Shown: piece after piece, positions 53,397 to 62,191 of the stretch
Layout of the letters: every line of letters begins with the position of its first letter
How positions within the stretch are numbered: position 1 is the stretch's first letter
NCBI RefSeq assembly: GCF_030813355.1
Contig: NZ_JAUSUD010000004.1
Coordinates: 186,001-250,000 of the forward strand
Length of the DNA stretch: 64,000 nucleotides
Direction: 5' to 3'
DNA from: Metabacillus malikii
GTDB lineage: Bacteria; Bacillota; Bacilli; Bacillales; Bacillaceae
Notes under the pieces: generated by a model
Told to the model about the DNA's origin: nothing
The model's input: the letters and a program-made list of their open reading frames with translations, nothing else
The model's database searches: none
Position numbers and translations under genes: made by a program

Positions 53397-53663
53397 TTAA
53401 TGTGCTTATCCTACGTATAGTTTGGTTGGAGCGGAAGTGCGAGACTCCTGCGGGATGCGTGGGAGAGCTGAGACCCCGCAGGCGTTTGCGCTGAGGAGGC
53501 TCAGCACCCACCCCGCGGAAAGTGAGTACTGCAGCGGAAATCAAACTGAACGTCAACTTTGTACGATAAATTCTATTTTTCTTTTAACAAGACTTTTTCA
53601 GTGGTCTCGGACGGTTCTTTTGCTTCAGAGGCAATGGAAGCAAAAGAACCGTCCCTCTGCTTC
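53315..53663 (-). repeat. Composite REP-ended repeat, short form, inverted copy 4, plus monomer
   Basis: From GAAGCGCGGGGACGGTTC (53315) through ATACTGATTTCAG, the GC-rich core (GCGAGACTCCTGCGGGAT, CACCCCGCGGAAAG) and GACTTTTTCAGTGG to CGGACGGTTC TTTTGCTTC, then a separate monomer GAAGCAAAAGAACCGTCC to CTGCTTC ending 53663. The core is reversed relative to copies 1-3. The end abuts the TAG stop of the MFS gene. It lacks the 150-bp block, as does copy 3. Confidence 0.85.
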
Positions 53664-54959
53664 CTATTTCTGTTTCACAGACCAGATAACGACGGGTATT
53701 AGCAGTAGTGATAAGATACCGCCAATGAATGATAGAGTTGGGTAGCTTGAGCCTGCTACGATCATTCCTGATAATGCTCCACCTGCAGCTCCTGATAAGG
53801 CGATGAATACGTCGACGGTTCCTTGGATTTTTGCCCGTGTCGATGGACTCGTTGCATCTACAATAAGTGCGGTTCCACTTATTAAGCCAAAGTTCCAGCC
53901 TAAGCCTAGTAAAATAAGAGCGATAACTAATAGTAAGAGTGAGTCTCCTGGTGCGATTGCGGATACTAAGCCAGCAAGGAGCAGGATAGCTCCAGAAGCC
54001 ATCGCTATTGCTGTTTGTCCGAATTTATCGACTAACACACCCGTAACAAGCGACGGAAGATACATTGCGGCAATATGAAAGCCGATGACAAGGCCGACCT
54101 CCCCTAAACCATGACCGTGATGTCTCATATGAACAGGAGTCATCGTCATAATGGCGACCATGACAATTTGTGTTAAAACCATTATTGTTGCACCAACGAT
54201 TATACCGCTTTTGTTTTCTAGTTGTTCTTGATTAGGTGAATGTTCCGCTATTAACTTTTGCTGATTGTCGGCTTCAATAGCATTTGCGATTAATAATGGA
54301 TCTGGTCGCAGCATGAAAAACAGGACAAGCCCAGCTAATATGTAAGCGGCTGCTGATAATATGAATGGACCTGTTAATGCAGGGACACCAATTGACCGGG
54401 CAAAGTCTCCCATTACATTCACTAAGTTAGGACCTGCTACAGCACCAAATGTTGTAAATACCATTGTCATACTAACTGCTGTTGCTCGCTGTTTTTTGTT
54501 TGCTAAATCTGTACCTGCGTAGCGCGCTTGTAAATTTGTCGCTGTGCCTGCACCATAAATTAGTAAGGAAGCAAATAAAAGAATGATACTGTTTAGTATT
54601 GCTGCCAAAATGACTCCTATTGCACCCAGTCCTCCAATAATAAAACCGGATGTTAACCCGATGCGGCGCCCAAAGCGTTGCGATAGTCTTCCAACTAATA
54701 ATGCAGCTCCGGCTGACCCTAACGTAAATAAAGCTGTTGGCAAACCAGCATAGGCATCTGTACCGAGCAATTGCTGGGCGAGAAGCGCACCAACGGTAAC
54801 ACCTGCTGCAAGACCTGCACCACCAAAAACTTGTGAAAGACTGACGATGAATAGTGTTCGCTTGTATAATGCGTTTCGTTTTGCTGGAGAATTGATGTAG
54901 CTTTGTAATAAGTCTGATTCAGACTCTAATTTACTTACATGTTGTATTTCGGCCATCAT
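53664..54959 (-). CDS. MFS drug/metabolite efflux transporter
   Basis: A 431-residue twelve-helix major facilitator. Seen are VGRLSQRFGRRIGL between helices 2 and 3, LIYGAGTATNLQARYAGTDL in helix 4-5, FTTFGAVAGPNLVNVMGDFA, and VTGVLVDKFGQTAIAM between helices 8 and 9. This fits DHA1-type exporters. The substrate is unknown. AAGGTAGG precedes a double ATG. A MocR-type regulator gene lies just upstream in the same direction (terminator between), perhaps controlling it. Confidence 0.85.
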   Translation of the reverse strand: MMAEIQHVSKLESESDLLQSYINSPAKRNALYKRTLFIVSLSQVFGGAGLAAGVTVGALLAQQLLGTDAYAGLPTALFTLGSAGAALLVGRLSQRFGRRIGLTSGFIIGGLGAIGVILAAILNSIILLFASLLIYGAGTATNLQARYAGTDLANKKQRATAVSMTMVFTTFGAVAGPNLVNVMGDFARSIGVPALTGPFILSAAAYILAGLVLFFMLRPDPLLIANAIEADNQQKLIAEHSPNQEQLENKSGIIVGATIMVLTQIVMVAIMTMTPVHMRHHGHGLGEVGLVIGFHIAAMYLPSLVTGVLVDKFGQTAIAMASGAILLLAGLVSAIAPGDSLLLLVIALILLGLGWNFGLISGTALIVDATSPSTRAKIQGTVDVFIALSGAAGGALSGMIVAGSSYPTLSFIGGILSLLLIPVVIWSVKQK

Positions 54960-55026
54960 TTGCCTACCTTTCTAATCTATTAATCTTTGACTATTCTAAA
55001 TAGATTTGGTTTATCTTACCATGCGT

Positions 55027-55057
55027 AAAAAAACCATACAATAAAGTAATTGTATGG
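55027..55057 (-). terminator. Intrinsic terminator of MocR-family gene
   Basis: Minus-strand CCATACAAT and ATTGTATGG form a 9-bp stem with 6-base loop followed by TTTTTTT. It lies 10 bases after the stop. Confidence 0.88.
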
Positions 55058-55066
55058 CAGACAATA

Positions 55067-56455
55067 TTAGGTGTGTTCGGTTAGTAATTTTGTTAATATA
55101 GACAATCCTCGTTCAAGCTCTTTTTCCGATTTTGGTGCACAGACTGAGATTCTTACTGCACGTGCTGGACAGTTATTTCCTACGACAAACCGTTCTGCTG
55201 CATATACTTGAACCCCATGTTTTGCTGCTAATGTTTCAAATTGTGAACCTGATATGTTCTCTGGTAAGAGTAGCCACCTGAAGATGCCTGTATCATCACC
55301 TAGACACGTATAATCCTCTAAATAGCGATTGACCATTTCATTTCTACGTATGGTTTGTACTTGATGACTCTCAATTAGGATTTCAAATTGATTTGAAACA
55401 ATTGTACGTGCTGCTAATTCTGCAAGTAATGGTGAAACGGTAATATTTAAATTATATAAAGCTTTTGAAATCGGGTCCTTATATTGATTCGGTACGGCCA
55501 TATACGCTAGTCGTAGTCCAGGTGCTAACGACTTTGATAAACTTGCTATATAGATGACATGTTCTGGTGCAAACGAAGCGATTGCTGGAAGTGGCTCCTT
55601 ACTAAGAAGATGGTAGGTTGCATCTTCAATTACAAACTGATTATACTTCTGTGCAATTGTAGCAATCATTTTGCGATTTTCAAGTGACATATACGTAGCT
55701 GTTGGATTGTGATAATCTGGAATTAAGTAAATGCCTTTAATATTTTCATTTTTACAAGCATACTCAAGTGCATTAGGACACATTACAAAATGTTCATTTT
55801 TTATTGGTACTAATTGAACACTTAACATCGCTGCAGCAGTTTTTAAACCAGGATATGTATGTGTATCAACGCCTATTCGATCTCCAGGTTTACAAAGGCT
55901 TGCAAGTATTGCACTTATCGCATTTTGTGCCCCATTTGCAAATAATATGCTATCTACTGTCGGTACGAGCCCACCTCTTCGAATGAGCTTAACAGCCGCA
56001 TCCTTTTGCCACATACTTTCACCTGATCGACCATAACCTAACCAGTTCTCATAATTTGCTTCTTGAAGCATACTTTTTAATTGAGTGAGCAGTGGTTTGA
56101 AGGAAGAATAATCAGGCAATGTTGCCCCCATTTCAATCAAGTGCTTTGGTTCTGTATCCTCAAGTAAATACGCATTCGATAATGCATCATACGCAACAAA
56201 TGTGCCACTCCCAACTGTTGCACTTAGCAATCCCTTTAACTCACAAACTTTAAAAGCTTTGGAAATTGTACTGACATTTAGGTCTAAAAAATCGGCTAGT
56301 TCACGCTGTGGTGGGAGTTTTGTACCGGGCAATAAAACACCGTTTATTATATCTTGTTCTAATTGATGTGCAAGTGCTTTGTATATTGGCTTTTTTTGAT
56401 TATCAATTAATGGTTTCCAACTCATCGGGTAGTTTTCAAAAGAATTTATTGGCAT
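55067..56455 (-). CDS. MocR-type GntR/aminotransferase transcription regulator
   Basis: A 462-residue two-domain regulator. Residues 20-85 form a GntR winged helix (QLEQDIINGVLLPGTKLPPQ, REL, DLNVSTISKAFKVCELKGLL). Residues about 110-460 are an aminotransferase class I-like fold with IYLIPDYHNPTATYMSLENR and the PLP lysine in IASLSKSLAPGLRLAYM. MocR proteins use PLP or amino acids as effectors, often controlling nearby transport or vitamin B6 genes; here the MFS gene is the nearest candidate. ATG at 56455 is 6 bases after GAAGGGTG; a GTG at 56464 is less likely. Confidence 0.88.
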   Translation of the reverse strand: MPINSFENYPMSWKPLIDNQKKPIYKALAHQLEQDIINGVLLPGTKLPPQRELADFLDLNVSTISKAFKVCELKGLLSATVGSGTFVAYDALSNAYLLEDTEPKHLIEMGATLPDYSSFKPLLTQLKSMLQEANYENWLGYGRSGESMWQKDAAVKLIRRGGLVPTVDSILFANGAQNAISAILASLCKPGDRIGVDTHTYPGLKTAAAMLSVQLVPIKNEHFVMCPNALEYACKNENIKGIYLIPDYHNPTATYMSLENRKMIATIAQKYNQFVIEDATYHLLSKEPLPAIASFAPEHVIYIASLSKSLAPGLRLAYMAVPNQYKDPISKALYNLNITVSPLLAELAARTIVSNQFEILIESHQVQTIRRNEMVNRYLEDYTCLGDDTGIFRWLLLPENISGSQFETLAAKHGVQVYAAERFVVGNNCPARAVRISVCAPKSEKELERGLSILTKLLTEHT

Positions 56456-56704
56456 ACGATGCACCCTTCTTGAGACTTCTATTTAACTATTAAACGTTAC
56501 TCGTGTTACACTATTATCTCTTTTTTAGTCATTACATTTATAATAGTCATTTGGTTCGATTTTTAATGCTCTTGTTTAGGAGAACTGTGATGTAGTTAAA
56601 CTTATTATCTTAATAATCGTGACTTTCATTTTCTAGCTTGACTCTAAGGTTTCGGAATCACAATCACCTAGTAATTTTGAGAAATAGAATTAATAAAGCC
56701 TACT

Positions 56705-57163
56705 CTAGTTTGCTTCTTTTACAATAAATTCTGACTCGTTCTCTTCTAAGTATTTCTCTAAATAGTCATTGATTGTTGGTTCGATATCATAATAAGTGTA
56801 ATCAAGTTCTGTAAATTTTTCATTAGCTGCTTCGTCAAGATAATCTTCAATCGTTTCAATGTTGGAGATATTTTTTTCTTTCAGAATATTTAATGCGCTA
56901 GAAAATAGTTCAGATTGTTCTTTTGCTCCAAGCTTTTTGAGTGCTTGGGCAGTTTCGGTAGCGAATGTTGTCCCTCTATTTATGAAATATTGCATATGTC
57001 CACCGTTTTGTAGCTCTGAATCATAGATAAAACAAAGGTGTGCAACCCTTTGAATTTCTGTTAAGTCACAATATTCTTCAATTGCCAATATATCGATAAA
57101 TTGATTCCATTTTTCATATGGGTTCTCTTTTAGCATTTTGCTCGTAACCTTACGTTTAATCAT
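56705..57163 (-). CDS. DMP19-family (DUF4375) protein
   Basis: A 152-residue acidic protein with the DUF4375 pattern: LTEIQRVAHLCFIYDSELQN, GGHMQYFINRGTTFATET, LDYTYYDIEPTINDYLEKYL. Neisserial DMP19 mimics DNA through its acidic surface and titrates a repressor. Many Bacillaceae members lie in immunity-type clusters; role here unknown. AGGAG precedes the ATG. It follows the next hypothetical gene (57201) by 37 bases and may be co-transcribed. Confidence 0.8.
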   Translation of the reverse strand: MIKRKVTSKMLKENPYEKWNQFIDILAIEEYCDLTEIQRVAHLCFIYDSELQNGGHMQYFINRGTTFATETAQALKKLGAKEQSELFSSALNILKEKNISNIETIEDYLDEAANEKFTELDYTYYDIEPTINDYLEKYLEENESEFIVKEAN

Positions 57164-57200
57164 CGTTTTTCTCCTATCTTTTTTCGCTAGTATATCAATT

Positions 57201-57791
57201 CTAATCCTCCCAATAAAAAATTGCGTCCAGGACTAAATATTGCCTTGGATCACGATAAATTGTTGGGATTTCTGTTTGGAATGGCAAAGGTTGTTTTATA
57301 TCTTCTGCTCCTAATAGTTGATAATCAAATTCGTCTAACGTTTGCTTCAATAGGTTAGCAAAACCTTGAAAGTTATTATTTATGATAAGACGATTTGGCC
57401 CATCAAGAATTGTACCGAAAGCGCCGCCCAATTCTTCATTCGTTGCTTTGCGGATTTTTTTATATCTTACGTCTTCACCCATTATGGCGACTGGGGTAAG
57501 TCGAGATATATCTATAATAATCCCGTTTGTCTCAATCTCTTGAATGCCGTATTTCTCACTAACGATTACAACGTCTTCTTTACGGTAACAAAAAAATTCA
57601 ATGAACGAAGCATAGCCACTGCCGAAATGATTCCACACCGCTTCACATACGACATTAGGAATTCGGCTTATTCGATAAAAGAGCCGTCTGATATGTGCCT
57701 CGATTTCTTGTTCGTTGTTTGAATTATAGGGATAGTTATTTCCGATGATTTGACCTTTAATCATGGCTTTTAATTGGTCATTTGTAAACAT
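57201..57791 (-). CDS. Hypothetical protein, 196 aa
   Basis: A soluble alpha/beta protein: MFTNDQLKAMIKGQIIGNNY at the start, VVCEAVWNHFGSGYASFIEF in the middle, PTIYRDPRQYLVLDAIFYWE at the end. The tryptophan-acid C-terminus and companion DMP19-type gene suggest an immunity-like protein, but I recognise no family. AGGTG precedes the ATG. Confidence 0.6.
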   Translation of the reverse strand: MFTNDQLKAMIKGQIIGNNYPYNSNNEQEIEAHIRRLFYRISRIPNVVCEAVWNHFGSGYASFIEFFCYRKEDVVIVSEKYGIQEIETNGIIIDISRLTPVAIMGEDVRYKKIRKATNEELGGAFGTILDGPNRLIINNNFQGFANLLKQTLDEFDYQLLGAEDIKQPLPFQTEIPTIYRDPRQYLVLDAIFYWED

Positions 57792-58121
57792 GTAGAAACA
57801 CCTTTCTAAGTTTGTATTTCGATAAGATAAATGGATTGATTTTCATAACATTCAATAGTTTTAATGACTTTAATTATTGATTTATCATCGTTTCCATAGT
57901 TTAGTTGTTTCATATAAGTAAGATATCCTAACTACAACAATTAAATATGCTTGTTATAACAATGTGAACGAACCGTTTTGAAGTTAAAATGAAAACCTCC
58001 TAATCTAGATCAATATAGATAGTTGTAAACTTGGATGTTTCCTCTGGAGGAATCGTGTGGTTGGTTTTCACTTCTTCTCACTTGATCCCTTAAGGTTTTA
58101 ACGAAATTCAGATTAAGTCTT
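57792..58121. other. Intergenic region, nothing recognised
   Basis: 330 bases, AT-rich, between two minus-strand genes. It should contain the promoter of the 57201 gene, but no clear box pair was seen, nor any terminator with a good T run. Confidence 0.4.
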
Positions 58122-58700
58122 TTAGTTATTTGTTAATAGATTAACTAAATTTCTTTCGACTAATGGCCAATCACGTTCAATTACACTATAGAATACAGAA
58201 TTACGATACGTTCCATCATTACGAATCATATGATTTCTTAATACCCCTTCTTTTACTCCACCGATTTTTTCAATTGCTTTTTGTGACCTTATATTTCTTT
58301 CATCAGTTTTCAATTGTACCCGAATGCATTTTAATGTTTCAAAGCAATGTTTTAGTAGTAAGTATTTACATTCTGTATTTATATTTGCACCCCATACAGA
58401 AGGTGTGTACCAGGTCCACCCTATTTCCAGACTTTTATTTTTGGTCGATACATCGAGGAATCGTGTAGTGCCTATTATTTTATTGTTCTCACGAAGTATA
58501 ACAACAAATGGATATTCGGTTTTAGTTTCTTTGTTTGTTAAAGCTTCTTCTACAAATGCCTCCATATCAAGTGATGTATTAATAGCTTTTGGTAAGTGAC
58601 TCCAAATAGAAGGTTCTTTACTAATTTCATATAGACCTTCGATATGATTTTTTTTCATTGGTACGATGCGAATCTTCTTTCCGACTAATTCATCAAACAT
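58122..58700 (-). CDS. RimJ/RimL-type GNAT acetyltransferase
   Basis: A 192-residue GNAT enzyme of the acetyltransf_3 group: MFDELVGKKIRIVPMKKNHI, EIGWTWYTPSVWGANINTEC, LKTDERNIRSQKAIEKIG, GVLRNHMIRNDGTYRNSVFY. RimJ/RimL relatives acetylate protein N-termini or small amines. ATG at 58700 follows AAGAGG and overlaps the end of the histidine phosphatase gene by 8 bases, so the two are coupled. Confidence 0.87.
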   Translation of the reverse strand: MFDELVGKKIRIVPMKKNHIEGLYEISKEPSIWSHLPKAINTSLDMEAFVEEALTNKETKTEYPFVVILRENNKIIGTTRFLDVSTKNKSLEIGWTWYTPSVWGANINTECKYLLLKHCFETLKCIRVQLKTDERNIRSQKAIEKIGGVKEGVLRNHMIRNDGTYRNSVFYSVIERDWPLVERNLVNLLTNN

Positions 58701-59268
58701 TGTATTCCTCTTTCCACATACGCTCGATATGATAGTTTTCATTAGGATAAGTTAATAAATAGACGTCTGGATTGGACATTTTTCGCCATTGGTCAAATCC
58801 GAAATGGTTATCGAATTGATTAATCAGGAGAGACAATATATTACCGTGGGTTACAATGATGACCGTATCGGTGTTATCGTTTAGTAGAACATCATCCACA
58901 GTTTGCCTAATCCGCGCTGCAGCTTCTCTGCTTGACTCTCCACCGGGTAACTTTAAATCAAAATCATCGTATGTTACTTTTAATTTTTCAAGCCAATCGG
59001 GTAAATCTTCAGAGCTTAGTCTTCTTTCCGATAGTCGCTTATCGATTTCAATTTCTAACTCTATTTTCTTGCTTAATCGTTCAATCGTTTGAACGGCTCT
59101 AACAAATGGACTAGATATGATTCTCTGAATATTCATTTTAGAAAAGAATTCACAGAGCTTTTCAGACTGACTCTTACCGTTTATGGTTAATGGAGATTGA
59201 CTTGATTGTCCTTCAGCTTCACAGTGTCTGAGAAGGTAGATTCTTTTTTCCACTGTAATCACGCCCAT
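58693..59268 (-). CDS. Histidine phosphatase family protein
   Basis: A 191-residue phosphoglycerate-mutase-like protein: YLLRHCEAEG (phospho-acceptor His15, with Cys in place of the usual Gly of RHG), IISSPFVRAVQTIERL, LKLPGGESSREAAARI, VIIVTHGNILSLLI. Family members are often phosphatases for sugar phosphates or nucleotides. The gene is within an apparent operon of three: APH-type kinase, phosphatase and GNAT. Confidence 0.85.
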   Translation of the reverse strand: MGVITVEKRIYLLRHCEAEGQSSQSPLTINGKSQSEKLCEFFSKMNIQRIISSPFVRAVQTIERLSKKIELEIEIDKRLSERRLSSEDLPDWLEKLKVTYDDFDLKLPGGESSREAAARIRQTVDDVLLNDNTDTVIIVTHGNILSLLINQFDNHFGFDQWRKMSNPDVYLLTYPNENYHIERMWKEEYNV

Positions 59269-59280
59269 TTAATTGATTTA

Positions 59281-60198
59281 TCATTTCATTGTGTGTTGAT
59301 ACCACTTAGGTTTTACACTGTTGAAATAATCATGGTCTTCTAAATAGATAGATAGTTTATCTAGCATCTCATCGAGTTTGTCAGGTATCGCTTTTAATGT
59401 CCAAACAACAGTTGAAAAAACACACATTGCAAGATACAGAGAATAAAGCGTCCAAAAGTGTTCATCAGGTTCGCTCTCATGAAAGTATCCTTTAATTTGG
59501 CCAATCGAAAAAGGTATGCTTACATTTCTGCTAAAGATGCCAATTTTCAAGAACTCATGGATCGGGTCTCCCCAATCATATCGATTAAAGTCGATCACTC
59601 CAGCAAACTTTTTGTCTTTCACTATGATGTTACCAGGATGAAAATCATCATGCTGAAATAAATTTGGCCGATGTCTCATCAGTTCGATATTGTCATCAAT
59701 AAAGTTCATAATTTTATGATCATTCTTAACTTTTATCCCACATGTACGATAAGCATTTAGATAATTTTTATGCTTTTCGACTTTTCTTGTGTACCACGAT
59801 GAGATGTGAGTAGGCGCAGGAAGTTGGTGCATTTTTCTTAGTTCTTTTCCTGCGTCGATTCCAATATTATATTGTTCTTGAGTAGAGTAAGTTGGGATTT
59901 CTTCTTCAGCATCCTGACCCTCTATGTATGAGGTAACGATGTAGCCTCCGCTGTCAATTTCACCAAATGCAAGTGGTTGTGAGCAACGTATGTTATAGTC
60001 CTGCATATTTTGTAAAATAGCGTATTCAGTTCTTTTAAATTCTATCTCTTTTAAATGAAAAGTCCGAAGTAGTACTTTGCGACTATCTTGCATATGTAGT
60101 AAATATTTTTCGTCATTGGAAAAGCCTTTATTAATTTTGATTACTTCTTGACAGTTACCGCCTATGATAGGAATCTCATTTAGGTGATTGAAAATCAA
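59281..60198 (-). CDS. Aminoglycoside phosphotransferase-family kinase
   Basis: A 305-residue APH-fold kinase. Catalytic loop LFQHDDFHPGNIIV (Asp185) and metal site AGVIDFNRYDWGDPIHEFLK (Asp203) are intact; VLLRTFHLKEIEFK holds the N-lobe Lys region, SYIEGQDAEEEIP the hinge. This subgroup is broad; substrate may be an aminoglycoside, macrolide or cell metabolite. The start is TTG 5 bases after AGGAGGTG. Twelve bases separate it from the phosphatase gene. Confidence 0.85.
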   Translation of the reverse strand: MIFNHLNEIPIIGGNCQEVIKINKGFSNDEKYLLHMQDSRKVLLRTFHLKEIEFKRTEYAILQNMQDYNIRCSQPLAFGEIDSGGYIVTSYIEGQDAEEEIPTYSTQEQYNIGIDAGKELRKMHQLPAPTHISSWYTRKVEKHKNYLNAYRTCGIKVKNDHKIMNFIDDNIELMRHRPNLFQHDDFHPGNIIVKDKKFAGVIDFNRYDWGDPIHEFLKIGIFSRNVSIPFSIGQIKGYFHESEPDEHFWTLYSLYLAMCVFSTVVWTLKAIPDKLDEMLDKLSIYLEDHDYFNSVKPKWYQHTMK

Positions 60199-60347
60199 AG
60201 AGCACCTCCTAAGTAATGTGTTTTAGTTGTTCAATTATTTAAATTCTTTAAGTTTTTGAATACTATATATCTCATATATTCACAACTGAATTTCTATCAA
60301 TCTATAGTAGCATAGAATCCATTTTTTGTTATTCATATTTTTAAATC

Positions 60348-60378
60348 AAAAATCGAGTAACGTTATGCGCTACTCGAT
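60348..60378 (-). terminator. Intrinsic terminator after GNAT gene
   Basis: Minus-strand ATCGAGTA and TTACTCGAT form an 8-bp stem with 10-base loop, followed by TTTTGAT. Confidence 0.65.
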
Positions 60379-60386
60379 GATTTGTT

Positions 60387-61004
60387 TTAGTTTTTAATTG
60401 TTATTTGCTTATCTGGGACGTTCAATTCCATGTAAATTCTATATTTAAAACCTTTCATTCTTGAAAAGCTTTCTTTTGTGCGCTTGAACTCTGTAAAGCC
60501 TAATTTTTTATATAGTCGAAGTGCGACAGCATTTGTATCGACTACCTCTAAATAATATCGCTGGAAAGCTTCATTTTCTAAGACGTAACGCATTAGTTCT
60601 ATTGATACACCCTTGCCTCTTGATTTTATTGCGGTAGCGACACATTCAATATAACAAGTGTCATCTCCACAATCCAACTTTTTATTAAATTCATCTTCCA
60701 TAAAATGATATGCGAAACTCCCCTTTATGTATCCAAATGAGTTTCTAAGTATCGTTTTATCGATTGTAATCGCTCGTTTTTTATTAGTGGAACATGCTAA
60801 AATGCCAACAATTTCATCTTCTATTGTTGCAACAAAAAAAACGTCTCGACATATTTGTTTCCTAAATGCATCGATTAATTTTTCTCGGTCGTTTGAGAGA
60901 AAGGCTAAGTCTTTCTCATACCCCTCAACAAAAACAGCCGCCACCTCACGGGATATATCTTTGTCAAAACGGTTCATTGGCTTAATACTGATTTTATTTC
61001 GCAT
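60387..61004 (-). CDS. GNAT N-acetyltransferase
   Basis: A 205-residue GNAT enzyme: EDEIVGILACSTNKKRAITI, YIECVATAIKSRGKGVSIEL (RGKGVS acetyl-CoA loop) and YLEVVDTNAVALRLYKKLGF. These motifs are complete. Substrate unknown. GTGGAG precedes the ATG. Confidence 0.87.
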   Translation of the reverse strand: MRNKISIKPMNRFDKDISREVAAVFVEGYEKDLAFLSNDREKLIDAFRKQICRDVFFVATIEDEIVGILACSTNKKRAITIDKTILRNSFGYIKGSFAYHFMEDEFNKKLDCGDDTCYIECVATAIKSRGKGVSIELMRYVLENEAFQRYYLEVVDTNAVALRLYKKLGFTEFKRTKESFSRMKGFKYRIYMELNVPDKQITIKN

Positions 61005-61230
61005 TCAACTCCACCTCTTTGTAGTTACTAATCTATTATAGGCTTCGTTTTTTCTTATTGTTCTCCTCGAAAATACTATCTAATATCCAATACGGGAATG
61101 CAAATATACCCCCAAAAACAACAGGAAAGCAAAATCATCTAGGTCTATATTGTCGTTAGAACTTGAGACACTTAGTTTGAGACCAAGTGTCTTTATGTTC
61201 TAAGCAACATTCAAAATTTTTTATACTCAT

Positions 61231-61548
61231 TTATCGTACAGATCTTTCGCGGAAAGAAATTATTGTAAGTGCATTTAACATAATCGTAACGATAAGTAGG
61301 ACTGATGATGCTAAAGCTACAGCACCAATTGTATCCATAAGTGCACTCCAATCCTCAATCATGACAAGATGATAATTGTAAAAGATTTGAAAGCATATTG
61401 AGGTAGCACAAGCAATCATGCTTACGAAGGACAGAAGCATCCATTTTTTCTGTGATTGTTTTTTATTTCTCATCATATTCACTACAGGTAATAGCCAAGC
61501 AATTAATCCGAGCAAAAGACTACCAAGATTAAGCCATCCATAATCCAT
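61231..61548 (-). CDS. Small three-helix membrane protein, 105 aa
   Basis: Three hydrophobic segments: about 5-25 (LGSLLLGLIAWLLPVVNMM), 37-58 (LLSFVSMIACATSICFQIFY) and 72-95. FQIFYNYHLVMIEDWSALMD forms a characteristic connecting loop. Similar proteins occur across the B. cereus group; function unknown to me. AGGGGG precedes the ATG. Confidence 0.65.
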   Translation of the reverse strand: MDYGWLNLGSLLLGLIAWLLPVVNMMRNKKQSQKKWMLLSFVSMIACATSICFQIFYNYHLVMIEDWSALMDTIGAVALASSVLLIVTIMLNALTIISFRERSVR

Positions 61549-61826
61549 AATAAATCCCCCTGTTTGACCCGATGTAGAGTAGGAAACATATCGTCAAATC
61601 TCTATTTTCAAAAAATTCAATATATATTTATATCTCTACTATAATAACATTAATTGGATTGAAATGGAAAAACATTTATCAATAGTTTAAAATTGATTAG
61701 ACTAACATCAAATACTGGATATGTGTTCTCACCAGTACGTTACGAAAGGTGATTCTCATAAGGGTCTATTCCCCCCATCGTTAATGATATAAATGATATT
61801 TCCGATCATTAGAAAGTTGGCCATTA
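61549..61826. other. Intergenic region, nothing recognised
   Basis: About 280 AT-rich bases between the small membrane protein gene and the terminator of the efflux operon. No gene or strong hairpin seen. Confidence 0.4.
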
Positions 61827-61858
61827 AAAAACAGCGTTAATCCTTAGTGGACTAACGC
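61827..61858 (-). terminator. Intrinsic terminator of SMR efflux operon
   Basis: Minus-strand GCGTTAGTCC and GGATTAACGC form a 10-bp stem (one G-T pair) with 5-base loop, followed by TGTTTTTTAAT. Confidence 0.8.
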
Positions 61859-61876
61859 TAGGCTTTCATTCATATA

Positions 61877-62191
61877 TTAAGAAATTAGTTTTAATCCAAT
61901 TGCTGCACTTAATACCATTGCCATAAACACAATGCGCAACCAATGTTTTGATTCCCCGTAAAACAGAATACCTACTAACCCAGAACCAACTGTACCAATT
62001 CCTGTCCAAATGGCATAGGCAGTTCCCATCGGTAATGTTTGCATCGCTAAGCTTAAAAATCCGAAACTACTGCTAAGTCCGAGGATAAGCACAAGAATGG
62101 TGAAGAGATTTCGTTTGCGAAGGATTAAATTCATCCCTGTAACGCCAATGACTTCACATATACCTGCTATAACTAAATAAATCCAACCCAT
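61877..62191 (-). CDS. ykkD: SMR efflux subunit, YkkD-like
   Basis: A 104-residue four-helix small multidrug resistance protein. The pairing Glu13 in AGICEVIGVTG, LPMGTAYAIWTGIGTVGSGL, and GILFYGESKHWLRI are SMR landmarks; length and order match YkkD. Together with the next gene it should form a heterodimeric proton-driven exporter (YkkCD: guanidinium or cationic drugs). Start and stop of the two genes overlap by one base. Confidence 0.87.
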   Translation of the reverse strand: MGWIYLVIAGICEVIGVTGMNLILRKRNLFTILVLILGLSSSFGFLSLAMQTLPMGTAYAIWTGIGTVGSGLVGILFYGESKHWLRIVFMAMVLSAAIGLKLIS

